In this document: in pieces, positions 11,434 to 20,114 of the stretch
Numbering within the stretch: the first letter of the stretch is position 1
How the letters are laid out: every line of letters starts with the position of its first letter
Origin: Cupriavidus sp. UYMMa02A
GTDB taxonomy: Bacteria > Pseudomonadota > Gammaproteobacteria > Burkholderiales > Burkholderiaceae
Length of the DNA stretch: 64,000 nt
Direction: 5' to 3'
NCBI GenBank assembly: GCA_001725945.1
Contig: LRMT01000141.1
Coordinates: forward strand, 16,468-80,467
The notes under the pieces: model-generated
The model's database searches: none
What the model was told of the DNA's origin: nothing
Seen by the model: only the letters and a program-made list of their open reading frames with translations
Program-made: the position numbers and the translations under genes

Positions 11434-12410
11434 GGCAGATCAGGATTACTGATGTACGGCCTGCCGAACGCGATGGCGTCCGCTCCGCCGACCGCCAGCT
11501 CCCCCTGAGCACGAGCGAAGCCGTAGTCGGAGTTCAGGATGGTCACCCCTGAGAACGCCTTGCGAATTGCCGGCGCAAATGGCGGTCTATCGGAGACTCC
11601 AAAGCTCCCATCGAGAGGCGGCTCACGCAACTCGATGTGAGCAACGCCGATCTCCGACAAAGTCCGCGCCGCCGCAACAAATACCGGTTCCGGGTCGCTG
11701 TCTCGAACACCTTGATCAATGCCGTTCGGAGTGAGCCTCACCCCTACCCTATCAGCGCCAATTACGTCGGACACAGCGTCCGTCACCTCGCGAAGCAGGC
11801 GTACCCGGTTGGGGATGGAGCCACCGTATTCGTCGGTACGATGGTTGGTGCCGTCCCGCAAGAACTCGTCAATCAGGTATCCATTTGCCGCGTGGATTTG
11901 CACGCCATCGAAGCCCGCTTCCAGGGCGTTCCGGGTAGCCTGCCGGAAGTCTTTCAGCAGCTGCGGGACTTCCTCTGCTTTCAATGCTCGCGCGGCGGTA
12001 TAGGGTTGCTTTCCAGCGTAGGTATGGGCATGCCCCGGCGCGACTGTCGCCGACGCGGAAATGGGTTGAGCACCACCGAGAAAGCTAGGATGGACGGTGC
12101 GGCCCATGTGCCACAGTTGGGCAATAATGCGTCCGCCTGCGAGGTGCACCGCTTCCGTGATCTTGCGCCACCCGACAATCTGCTCTCGCGACCAGAGACC
12201 GGTGGCGAAGGGCCATCCCAGACCTTGCTGAGAAATGCCGATGGCCTCGGAAATGATCAGCCCCGCCGATGCTCTCTGCTTGTAGTAGTCCACCATCATC
12301 GCCGTGGGAACATGCTCACGCGTACCGCGAGCACGTGTCATCGGCGCCATCAGAATTCGGTTGGGTGCTTCAATCGCGCCAATCCGGATCGGATCAAAGA
12401 GTGAAGGCAT
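11329..12410 (-). pseudogene. Old Yellow Enzyme-family alkene reductase, frameshift near C-terminus
   Basis: FMN-dependent NAD(P)H:flavin oxidoreductase of the OYE/NemA family, which reduces activated C=C bonds or nitro groups. It begins LFDPIRIGAIEAPNRILMAP. Visible motifs are the QLWHMGRTVHP FMN/substrate loop, FDGVQIHAANGYLIDEFL (His-x-x-Asn pair), DEYGGSIPNRVRLL, and the phosphate-binding ADAIAFGRPYISNPDLP. A single missing base near 11388 throws the frame off; restored, the tail is SLETWFTQGAEGYVDYPTALSR ending at 11329, the normal OYE C-terminus of about 360 residues. It lies 15 bases downstream of the SDR gene at 12426-13178 and likely shares its transcript. Confidence 0.85.
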
Positions 12411-12425
12411 TCTTCTTCTCCAGGA

Positions 12426-13178
12426 TTAGACCAGCGCGGCGCCGCCATCGAGGTGCAGCGTTGCACCGTTCATGAAGCCGTTCGTGATGAGAAACACCAC
12501 GCCGGCCGCTGCCTCGTCAACCGTTCCAATGCGCTTGAGCGGCAGCGTCGCATTCAGCGACTCCACAAATGCGTCGCGGCCATCTCCCAGAGTTTTGGAC
12601 AGCAGCGGCGTATCGATCGGACCAGGCGAGAGCGTGTTGACACGAACAGGAGCGATCTCGAGAGCCAGCCCCCGCGCGAAGGCTTCCATTGCTGCCGAAG
12701 CTGCAGCAAGTACAGCCGTGCCATAGGCATTCGGCCGATCGGCGAGCACGCCGGAAACGAACGTAACCGAGCCATCTTTCGACAGCCGATCGCCGAGCGT
12801 GCGGATCGCCGTGACCGCTGCCCAGATGCGCTCGTCGAATGCGCGACGCAGATACCCTACTTCCGCTTCGCGCACCTTTCCTGCGACGAACGAGCCGGCG
12901 AGCATGACAAGATGATCGACCACCGGAAAGTCGCGCAACGCGGTCTCTACCTCGATTTCCGACGTTACATCGGCCGCGCGCCAGCCTTCGAACCCGTACT
13001 TCTCCGTCAGCTGCGCGGCAACATCTGCGTTCCGCCCGATGATGATGACATTGGCGCCCTTGTTCTTCGCCTGGATGGCGGCCGACAAGCCAATGCCCGA
13101 CGTGCCGCCGACGATGACCACACGCTTGTCTGCCAATTCGCGTTGCTGGGCCGACGTGTTTTGGATTTGGTTGCTCAT
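12426..13178 (-). CDS. SDR-family oxidoreductase
   Basis: An intact 250-residue short-chain dehydrogenase/reductase. The cofactor motif is VVIVGGTSGIGLSAAIQAK (residues 20-38), and the C-terminus has VNTLSPGPIDTPLLSKT and GATLHLDGG. The usual YxxxK is replaced by a PNAYGTAVLAAASAAMEAF stretch, so the Lys is not in its canonical place; a subgroup of atypical SDRs is built this way. It is first in a two-gene operon with the OYE reductase, which suggests paired reduction of an unsaturated carbonyl compound. A decayed relative lies at 2702-3255. Confidence 0.85.
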   Translation of the reverse strand: MSNQIQNTSAQQRELADKRVVIVGGTSGIGLSAAIQAKNKGANVIIIGRNADVAAQLTEKYGFEGWRAADVTSEIEVETALRDFPVVDHLVMLAGSFVAGKVREAEVGYLRRAFDERIWAAVTAIRTLGDRLSKDGSVTFVSGVLADRPNAYGTAVLAAASAAMEAFARGLALEIAPVRVNTLSPGPIDTPLLSKTLGDGRDAFVESLNATLPLKRIGTVDEAAAGVVFLITNGFMNGATLHLDGGAALV

Positions 13179-13249
13179 TTCAAAACTCCTGTTTGGAAGG
13201 CACCCCGTGGTGCGATGGGATGGATCTTAAATTTCCTCCGTAACCTTGA

Positions 13250-13890
13250 AAATACAGGCAGAAATCGTTTCACTAATTCCATCACGGCACAAATACGACG
13301 TCGACGGCCATGCAAACCGGGCAGCACCTGGCACTTGGACGAGATGTTCGCAACGCTGCGCGGCGAACCCTACCTGCTGTGGCGGGCGGTCGACGAGCAT
13401 GGCGCCGAGCTCGACATCTTGCTGCAGAAGCGGCGCGACAAGGCTGCCGCCAAACGCTTCTTCCGGCGCGTGCTTCGCTCATGCCCCGTGCCGCGCAAGA
13501 TCATCACCGATCAGCTACGCAGCTACCCGGCCGCGAAGGCCGACGTCCCGAGGCTGGCGAACGTCAAGCACGTCTTCGTCAAAGCCAGCGCCCGCGTGAA
13601 CAACCGGGCCGCGAATAGTCACCAGCCCACACGTGAGCGCGAGCGGCGCATGCGTGGGTTTCGCGACCCGAAGCGCACGCAGGCGTTCCTCTCGTGCTTC
13701 GGCCCCATCCCGCAGCACTTCGCGCTCAAACGGCACCTGTTGCGCGCTTCGCTTTATCGCAAACACCTCGCTGATCGCTTCGAAAGCTGGTGCGAATTCA
13801 CCGAATCCACCCAAAATCCGTCCACCGCAGCCTGAGCAGATCATCGCCCAGCATTCCTGACATCGCCAATCCGCCAACGTGACAAAGCCC
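13250..13890 (+). mobile_element. IS6-family insertion sequence fragment with truncated transposase
   Basis: From about 13290 the frame reads RRRPCKPGSTWHLDEMF, then LLWRAVDEHGAELDILLQKRRD, VPRKIITDQLRSYPAAK and VNNRAANSHQPTRERERRMRGF, ending at 13835. This is the catalytic DDE domain and C-terminus of an IS6/IS26-type transposase. The N-terminal zinc/HTH part is absent; the upstream in-frame sequence has no homology I recognise. The right end, read on the minus strand, begins GGGCTTTGTCACGTTGGCGG at 13890, a plausible IS6-type terminus. No matching left end is seen. It abuts the leuD fragment at codon 48, so it, or the rearrangement it mediated, cut that gene. Confidence 0.8.
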
Positions 13891-14037
13891 CTAGTAACGC
13901 CACTCGTCGAACAGGTTGGGGCCGAAGCCGGTGCGCCGGATCGACTTCAGGAACTGCTTCGGGATAGTGGCGTCGGTATCGACATACTCGCGGTCGAGCG
14001 GCGCCACGAGGCCGCTATGTATAGTGAACTTTTCCAT
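13891..14037 (-). pseudogene. leuD: 3-isopropylmalate dehydratase small subunit-like gene, truncated
   Basis: The first 48 codons of a LeuD-type swivel-domain subunit: MEKFTIHSGLVAPLDRE, then VDTDATIPKQFLKSIRRTG and FGPNLFDEWRY. Normal LeuD continues for another ~165 residues. Here TAG follows directly at the junction with the IS6-type end at 13890, and no other part of leuD is found in the window. It starts 26 bases after the leuC stop. Without it the LeuC partner could not form the usual heterodimer unless a second leuD exists elsewhere. Confidence 0.9.
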
Positions 14038-14063
14038 GTCCTGATTTCTTGATCTTGTGCCGC

Positions 14064-15473
14064 TCAGAGGAGCTTGCGCACGTCCATGAAATGGCCCTCA
14101 ATGGCGGCGGCAGCGGCCATCGCGGGACTCACCAAATGACTGCGACCGCCCACGCCCTGACGGCCCTCGAAGTTGCGGTTCGAGGTCGACGCGCAGCGCT
14201 CGCCAGGATCGAGGCGGTCGGCATTCATTGCCAGGCACATCGAGCAGCCCGGCTCGCGCCATTCGAAGCCCGCGGCCTTGAAGACCTTGTCCAGCCCTTC
14301 GCGCTCGGCCTGCTCCTTGACCAGGCCCGAGCCCGGCACCACCATCGCCAGCTTCACGTTGGACGCGACCTTGCGGCCCAGCTTCTGCACCACCCACGCG
14401 GCGGCGCGCATGTCCTCGATGCGGCTGTTGGTGCACGAACCGATGAACACCTTGTCAACGCTGATGCTTTCCATCGGCACGTTGGGCTGCAGGTTCATGT
14501 ACTCGAGCGCGCGCTCCATGGCGTTGCGCTTGGTCGGATCCTTTTCCTTCTCGGGGTCCGGCACGCGGTCTTCGATGCTGACCACCATCTCGGGCGAGGT
14601 GCCCCAGGTCACCTGCGGGCGGATATCTTCGGCACGCAGCTCGATCACCTGGTCGAACTTCGCGCCGGCGTCCGAATGCAAGGTGCTCCAGTAGGCCACG
14701 GCCTGGTCCCACTCCACGCCTTGCGGTGCGTACGGTCGGCCCTTCACGTATTCGAGCGTGACGTTGTCCACCGCCACCAGGCCCGCGCGCGCGCCGGCCT
14801 CGATGGCCATATTGCAGACCGTCATGCGGCCTTCCATGGTCAGGTCGCGAATGGCCGAGCCGGCGAATTCGATCGTGTAGCCGGTACCGCCGGCCGTGCC
14901 GATCTTGCCGATGATTGCCAGCACGATGTCCTTGGCGGTGCAGCCGCGCGGAAGCTTCCCTTCCACCTTCACCAGCATGTTCTTCGCCTTCTTGCCCAGC
15001 AGCGTCTGGGTGGCCAGCACGTGTTCGACTTCCGACGTGCCGATGCCATGCGCGAGCGCACCGAACGCGCCATGCGTCGAGGTATGCGAGTCGCCGCACA
15101 CCACCGTCATGCCCGGCAGCGTGGCGCCCTGCTCCGGCCCGATCACGTGCACGATACCCTGGCGATGATCGTTCATCTTGAACTGGGTGATGCCGAAGCT
15201 GTCGCAGTTGGCGTCCAGCGTATCGACCTGCAGCTTCGACACCGGGTCGGCTATGCCATGGCTGCGGTCAGTGGTCGGCACGTTGTGGTCCGACACGGCC
15301 AGGTTCGCGCTGATGCGCCATACCGGATGCTCCGACATCCTCAGCCCGTCGAACGCCTGCGGACTGGTCACTTCATTAAGCAAGTGGCGGTCGATGTAGA
15401 GCAGCGTGGTGCCGTCTTCCTCGGCGTGGACGGTATGGTCATCCCAGAGTTTGTCGTAGAGCGTCTTGGCCAT
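14064..15473 (-). CDS. leuC: 3-isopropylmalate dehydratase large subunit (aconitase family), possible maleate hydratase role
   Basis: An intact 469-residue LeuC. The active-site loop VCGDSHTSTHGAFGALAHG is near residues 130-148, and the [4Fe-4S] ligands are Cys in FIGSCTNSRI and GCSMCLAMN. The C-terminus has STSNRNFEGRQG. The whole length reads like a beta-proteobacterial housekeeping LeuC, which isomerises 2- and 3-isopropylmalate in leucine synthesis. Here, however, it is the penultimate gene of a gentisate operon, 117 bases after an FAH hydrolase. In the maleylpyruvate-hydrolase branch known from Pseudomonas alcaligenes (HbzF, HbzIJ), a LeuCD-like pair hydrates maleate to D-malate. That role is inferred from context only. 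Confidence 0.9.
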   Translation of the reverse strand: MAKTLYDKLWDDHTVHAEEDGTTLLYIDRHLLNEVTSPQAFDGLRMSEHPVWRISANLAVSDHNVPTTDRSHGIADPVSKLQVDTLDANCDSFGITQFKMNDHRQGIVHVIGPEQGATLPGMTVVCGDSHTSTHGAFGALAHGIGTSEVEHVLATQTLLGKKAKNMLVKVEGKLPRGCTAKDIVLAIIGKIGTAGGTGYTIEFAGSAIRDLTMEGRMTVCNMAIEAGARAGLVAVDNVTLEYVKGRPYAPQGVEWDQAVAYWSTLHSDAGAKFDQVIELRAEDIRPQVTWGTSPEMVVSIEDRVPDPEKEKDPTKRNAMERALEYMNLQPNVPMESISVDKVFIGSCTNSRIEDMRAAAWVVQKLGRKVASNVKLAMVVPGSGLVKEQAEREGLDKVFKAAGFEWREPGCSMCLAMNADRLDPGERCASTSNRNFEGRQGVGGRSHLVSPAMAAAAAIEGHFMDVRKLL

Positions 15474-15590
15474 GATGCAGGGGCGGACCGGTCGTCCTAT
15501 AGGAACGGTCGAATCCGCGCTTGTGGTTTGGAGGGGGTTTCCTCGACGGCGTGCAGGTGCACCCCGGGCGTAGCGTCAGGTACCAAAGAG

Positions 15591-16447
15591 CTAGTCTGCG
15601 GCCATGCGCGCAGTCATCGTCCCGATGCCAGAAACGCTCGCCTCTAGAACGTCGCCATATGTGACGGGACTCACGCCGGCGGGAGTCCCCGTCATGATCA
15701 CGTCTCCGGGGTACAGCGTGTACATCGCCGACGCGTACTCGATCAGTCGTTGCACGTTGTAGACCAGGTAGCTCGTGTTCGATTGCTGGCGCACTTCGCC
15801 GTTGACACAGATGCTCAGGTCCAGCGAGTTGGGATCCGGGATTTCGTCGGCGGTGACGATCCAAGGGCCGAGAACAGAGAACGTATCCGCCGACTTACGG
15901 AAGTCAGGCAGCTCCGGGCCGCGCACCGTCATGTCGAGCCCGATGCAATAGCCAAACACGAAATCGAGCGCATTCTCCCGTGACACCCTCTTGGCTTCAC
16001 GGCCAATCACGACAGCCAGCTCGACTTCATGGTCTGTGCGGCGATCAGGGAACGGAATCCTGATTTCCTCATGACAACCAATCACCGAACTGTTTGCCTT
16101 CAGGAAGACTCCAAGCTTGCTCAGATCCGTGAATGTCTTCCCATGATTGATCTGTGGGTCGTTGTTTGCCTCTGTGATGTGATCCTTGTAGTTGATCGGA
16201 GCGGCGATGATCTTTCCGGGATTCGCCACAGGGGCGCGGAGACGGACGTGGCAAGAGGAATGCGTCGCGCGGTCTCTATAGCTTCGTCGATACGGGGCCG
16301 CATGCTTTCGAAGTTCTTGATGACCCAGTCGTACTTTGGATAGGGCCACCCTGGGCGAGACGCAGTAGCAAAGGCATCGGTGATGTCAACGACGTCCTGT
16401 CCGATTGCGAGACCGATACGGTCGTCGTCAAAGATGCAGAGTTTCAT
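15591..16447 (-). pseudogene. FAH-family hydrolase (maleyl-/fumarylpyruvate hydrolase candidate), one frameshift
   Basis: Fumarylacetoacetate-hydrolase-family enzyme of ~285 residues beginning MKLCIFDDDRIGLAIGQDVVDI. After a slip near 16240 (LATSV to RLRAPVANPGKIIAAP) come the metal-site and fold motifs: HEVELAVVIG, FGYCIGLDMTVRG, YPGDVIMTGTPAGV. It lies 22 bases after gentisate 1,2-dioxygenase, so its natural substrate should be a gentisate cleavage product. No glutathione-type maleylpyruvate isomerase is in the operon, which favours direct hydrolysis of maleylpyruvate to maleate and pyruvate over the fumarylpyruvate route. This is inference; an isomerase elsewhere would change it. Confidence 0.85.
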
Positions 16448-16469
16448 GATAATGACAAGGAAGTGAGGG

Positions 16470-17498
16470 TTAGTCGCGTTGCTCGCGCAGCAAGCCAAGC
16501 TTCTCGTGCACAGGCCTATCCGAATAGCTAAAGAAGACTGTGTCCTCCTCTGCCTGGACAGTCCAGGCACACCAGCCCGGAACTGCTGCGATATCGTTGG
16601 GACCCACCGAGAAGGCAGCACCTTGCCCGATCGTCACTTGCGCGCGTCCTTCGACGCAAACGAGGACCAGGCTTTCGGTAGAGCGATATGGCCGAGTGGA
16701 AAAACCGCGGGGGAAGTAGCGTAGTGCCGTGCCGAGCGTAGGCATGGCCCAGTTGCCGTTCAGAGGATTCACATACTTGAGGCAGATGCCCAGATGGGGG
16801 TCCGGTGCCTCTACACCGGCCAGGACGTGAAGGGCCTCGCGGGAACGCTCGTACGGATAGCTGAAAATGGGCGAGGTAGCGCTGCTGCGGTCGCACTCGA
16901 GCGGCAGCATGCCTGAGCCAAAGCGGGCGGCTGTTTCCCCACTCACTCGCGTCGATGGCTGTGCCTTTTCCTCATGACTCTCGCGGAACCCAGCCCGCAG
17001 AAAGTTGACCAGCGGCACATCAAGCCCGTCCAGCCATACAACCGGGTCCGTCCCTTCATGACCGTGGTCGTGCCACGTCCAGAACGGCGTAATGATGAAG
17101 TCGCCGCGATTCATCCGCGTCTTCTCGCCATCAACGGCCGTATATGCGCCCGTTCCGTGCAGGACAAAGCGTAGTGCTGACTGCGTGTGGCGATGTGCAG
17201 GTGCGACTTCGCCGGGCAGGATCAATTGGATCCCTGCGTAGAGAGTGTCCGTCACCTGTGATTTCCCCGGCAGGCCCGGGTTTTCCAGCACCAGAACGCG
17301 GCGCTCTGCTTCCTCTGCGGAGATGATTGATCCTGCGCGCAGCAGTTGGGGATAGATATCCTCCCAGTTCCAGCACCAGGGTTGCGCCGCCGGCACCGGT
17401 TCGGCGGGCACCAGTCTCTTCAGCACGCTCCAGAGCGGCGCGAGATTCAATGGCCGCAGATTTTCGTAGTAGCTTTCTCTTTCTTGCTCGATGTTCAT
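16470..17498 (-). CDS. gtdA: Gentisate 1,2-dioxygenase
   Basis: An intact bicupin of ~342 residues that opens the gentisate ring between C1 and C2 to give maleylpyruvate. The N-terminal cupin holds the iron site in PAHRHTQSALRFVLHG and TPFWTWHDHGHE (His-x-His plus distal His). The C-terminal cupin is degenerate (RSTESLVLVCVEGRAQVTIG). ENPGLPGKSQVTDTLYAGIQLILPGE is a hallmark stretch of the family. The ATG at 17498 is preferred over 17510 because GGAGAA lies 6 bases before it. It begins next to the stop of the MFS gene, indicating translational coupling. Confidence 0.92.
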   Translation of the reverse strand: MNIEQERESYYENLRPLNLAPLWSVLKRLVPAEPVPAAQPWCWNWEDIYPQLLRAGSIISAEEAERRVLVLENPGLPGKSQVTDTLYAGIQLILPGEVAPAHRHTQSALRFVLHGTGAYTAVDGEKTRMNRGDFIITPFWTWHDHGHEGTDPVVWLDGLDVPLVNFLRAGFRESHEEKAQPSTRVSGETAARFGSGMLPLECDRSSATSPIFSYPYERSREALHVLAGVEAPDPHLGICLKYVNPLNGNWAMPTLGTALRYFPRGFSTRPYRSTESLVLVCVEGRAQVTIGQGAAFSVGPNDIAAVPGWCAWTVQAEEDTVFFSYSDRPVHEKLGLLREQRD

Positions 17499-17499
17499 A

Positions 17500-18906
17500 C
17501 TATTCTCCATACGTCGTTATCGGGACACGACCACGGTCGCCTAAGAATGCAGAATCTTCCCGCCCCCCCTCAGCGGGGCGCCTCTTAATGGCAAAGTGGA
17601 GTAGCACGACAGTGATTGCCGCCAGCACGAAAGCTGTCGCGTACAAACTGTAGACCTGACCGGGACTCCACCGTGCATCAATAAGCGGGCCGGCGGCCAG
17701 TGGTGCCAAGATGGACCCGAAGCGGCCCATACCGATACCCCAGCCAAGTCCGGTCACGCGATGGCCGGATTCATAGACCATGGGGGTCATTGCGAAAACT
17801 CCCGCAACGCAGCCGTTGACGAATACCCCCAGAAAGAACGCCACCACAAGGGTCAGGCCGCCGTTGCCTGCCAGGCTCAGTAACGCGCTCATCAACACTG
17901 CCGTGGCGATAAGGTAGATGGCGTGCACTTTGTACAGAGCCAGCCGTCCCGCGAGTAGGCCAATGAGCGAAGTGCCGACAATACCGCCAAGGTTAAGCAA
18001 CACGCCGCCCGTGATGCCTTGCTCGTTGGACAAGCCGGCGGCGACCAGCAGCCGGGGCGACCAGCTCATTACAAAGTAAAATCCGAACAGGATCAGGAAG
18101 AAAGACACCCAAATCAGCGCAGTGGCCCGACGCACACTGGGCGAAAGAAGGTAGGCTAGGCTATCTCTCAGGCCGGTCTTCCCACCCGCTGTCTCTGCGG
18201 GCAACGCCTGCAGCGGCGCCATGCCCATCTTGCGGATGAGCGCGTTGACCCGCGCCAGCGCTCCTTCGGGCCGGCGGCTAAGGTAGAAGTCGATTGACTC
18301 CGGCAGCCAGGCATACAGGACCGGCAAGGTGGCCAGGGTAGCGACCCCACCGTAAATGAACACGGACTCCCAGCCCGAAATAGCAATGATTCGAACCGTA
18401 ATGAAGCCACCCACCGTTGCGCCAAGAGCGTAGCCGGTAGCCTGCAGGCTGATGGCCAAACTGCACCAGCGCTTGGACGCGTATTCGCCTGCAATCACGT
18501 AGCTGCTTGCGAGGATACCGCCGATGCCAAGTCCGGTGACGAAGCGCAGCAGGCCAAGATGTGTCGGTGTCGTGGCATAGCCGGAAGCGATCATCCCTCC
18601 CCCGGCGACCACGATGCACAGAAGCACCAGCGGGCGCCGGCCGATGCGATCTGCCCAGGGGGCGACAAACAGCGATCCGACGGTCATACCGACCAGACCG
18701 GCGCTGAGCAGGTAGCCCAGTTGCGTGCCTTTCAAGGACCAGTGTGCACTGACGGAGGCCGCGGTGAACGCCATCACCATCACGTCAAAGCCGTCGAGCA
18801 TATTGATCAGGAAGCAGAGCCCGATCGCTCGCCACTGAAAGAAGGTCATCGGCTTGCCTTCCATGGTGTGGGCAAGCGATGCGCTATTGGTTGCAGTCGA
18901 TTTCAT
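17500..18906 (-). CDS. MFS transporter, aromatic acid:H+ symporter type
   Basis: A 12-TM major facilitator of the AAHS group (GenK/PcaK/BenK/MhbT relatives), about 468 residues, inner membrane. TM1 carries the group signature LDGFDVMVMAFTAASV. The loop 2-3 motif is ADRIGRRPLVLL, and loop 8-9 keeps a short version. ASSYVIAGEYASKRW (TM4-5) and WLPESIDFYL are also typical. The start at 18906 (MKSTATNSASL) gives a normal cytoplasmic N-terminus. Set between the hydroxylase and gentisate dioxygenase genes, it probably imports salicylate, gentisate or a close analogue. Confidence 0.9.
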   Translation of the reverse strand: MKSTATNSASLAHTMEGKPMTFFQWRAIGLCFLINMLDGFDVMVMAFTAASVSAHWSLKGTQLGYLLSAGLVGMTVGSLFVAPWADRIGRRPLVLLCIVVAGGGMIASGYATTPTHLGLLRFVTGLGIGGILASSYVIAGEYASKRWCSLAISLQATGYALGATVGGFITVRIIAISGWESVFIYGGVATLATLPVLYAWLPESIDFYLSRRPEGALARVNALIRKMGMAPLQALPAETAGGKTGLRDSLAYLLSPSVRRATALIWVSFFLILFGFYFVMSWSPRLLVAAGLSNEQGITGGVLLNLGGIVGTSLIGLLAGRLALYKVHAIYLIATAVLMSALLSLAGNGGLTLVVAFFLGVFVNGCVAGVFAMTPMVYESGHRVTGLGWGIGMGRFGSILAPLAAGPLIDARWSPGQVYSLYATAFVLAAITVVLLHFAIKRRPAEGGREDSAFLGDRGRVPITTYGE

Positions 18907-18974
18907 GTGTTTTGTCTCCTCGTTCGAACTTACTCCGCTGCCGCCAACGAAGATGGCGAGCATTCAGCTTCGGG

Positions 18975-20114
18975 TTATGGCGAGGCGTTGGTCTGCCAGG
19001 CCTCGTAGCCGTCGACGAAGGCTGGTGCCATGTTGCGCAAGCGCTCGGGATCAACCCGCCCTGAGCGCCCGATGTAGTGCATGGCGAACTCCCATGCAGG
19101 CAGTTCCATGTGTTGGGGAAAGTGGTCGTACCAATCCGCGCTTTGGTTCGCCGCGGCGGTGATCTTTTCCACAATGGGCCTGCGGCGCGCTTCAAAGCTG
19201 GCCAAGGCGTCCGGGACACTTTCCGGGTGGTCTGCCACCGACTGTGCGAGCGCCTGCACGTCCTCAAGTGCCAGACGGGTGCCCGACCCGATTGAGAAGT
19301 GCGCGGTGCGGAGCGCGTCGCCGACGAGCACGCAGTTCCCGACCGACCAGCGTGCATTGCTGATCTTGGGAAAGCGTCGCCACAGCGATCGGTTGACCAC
19401 AAGCGACGCCCCGGCCAATTCCTCGGCAAACACCTCTTGGCAGTAGCGCCGCGATTCCTCCTCGCTCATGTGCTCGAAGCCGATCCGTTCGAAGGTCGAC
19501 GCATCGACCTCCACCAGAAACGTGCTCATGCTCGGCGAATACCGATAGTGGTGGGCGTTGAAGAAACCCTGGGGCAGTTTCTTGAACGTCTGGGTCAGGC
19601 GGTCAAACGGACGCGTGGCACCGAACCACGCGAAGCGGTTGTCGAGGTAATCGATGCGCGTGCCGAACGCTTGCTCATGTGTGCGGCGCACCAGGGAATT
19701 CACGCCATCGGCGGCGATGACGAGATCGGCCGCATCCAGCTCATCCAGGCTGGTGATGATCCGATTGTTAATCAGTACGGCACCAACCGATTCCGCCCTC
19801 TGGCGCAGGATATCCAGCAGTTTCAGGCGAGCGATCGCCGTGAAGCCGACGCCGTCGATCCGGATGGCCTGGTCATGAATCCGCAGTTCGATATCCCGCC
19901 ATGTCTCCAGCCCGCAGTTGATCATGTCGAGCGTTTCCGCGTCGCTTGCCCGCAGAAATTCCAGCGCTTGATCCGAGAAGACGACGCCGAATCCGAAGGT
20001 CGTATGAGCATCGTTCTGCTCATAGACATGGACCGTCGCGTCAGGACGCTCGCGCTTCAGAAGATGGGCTGCGTAGAGGCCCGCCGGGCCGCCGCCTATG
20101 ATATTGATCTTCAT
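18975..20114 (-). CDS. FAD-dependent monooxygenase, salicylyl-CoA 5-hydroxylase-like
   Basis: A 379-residue single-component flavoprotein. It starts MKINIIGGGPAGLYAAHLLK, the GxGxxG FAD motif. FGFGVVFSDQALEFL follows and is typical of salicylyl-CoA 5-hydroxylase (SdgC of Streptomyces sp. WA46) and of the benzoyl-CoA/2-aminobenzoyl-CoA flavoprotein group. Mid-protein DLVIAADGVNSLVR and late GNCVLVGDALRTAHFSIGSGTRLALEDVQAL complete the FAD site. With the upstream CoA ligase and thioesterase it would hydroxylate salicylyl-CoA at C5, giving gentisyl-CoA. Assignment rests on motif resemblance plus operon logic. Start 20114 overlaps the tail of the thioesterase frame. Confidence 0.82.
   Translation of the reverse strand: MKINIIGGGPAGLYAAHLLKRERPDATVHVYEQNDAHTTFGFGVVFSDQALEFLRASDAETLDMINCGLETWRDIELRIHDQAIRIDGVGFTAIARLKLLDILRQRAESVGAVLINNRIITSLDELDAADLVIAADGVNSLVRRTHEQAFGTRIDYLDNRFAWFGATRPFDRLTQTFKKLPQGFFNAHHYRYSPSMSTFLVEVDASTFERIGFEHMSEEESRRYCQEVFAEELAGASLVVNRSLWRRFPKISNARWSVGNCVLVGDALRTAHFSIGSGTRLALEDVQALAQSVADHPESVPDALASFEARRRPIVEKITAAANQSADWYDHFPQHMELPAWEFAMHYIGRSGRVDPERLRNMAPAFVDGYEAWQTNASP

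Noticed and set aside
12453..13250. Upstream part of a long plus-strand frame that ends in the IS6 transposase
   Set aside because: Antisense to the intact SDR gene; transposase homology begins only near 13290.
14064..15473. Calling leuC an aconitase A (acnA)
   Set aside because: Length (469) and the separate small-subunit start downstream fit the LeuC/LeuD split, not the ~900-residue aconitase.
14049..15647. Long open frame (532 codons) on the plus strand
   Set aside because: Antisense to leuC. It is His/Arg/Ala rich with no family signature and arises from the GC-rich third positions of the real gene.
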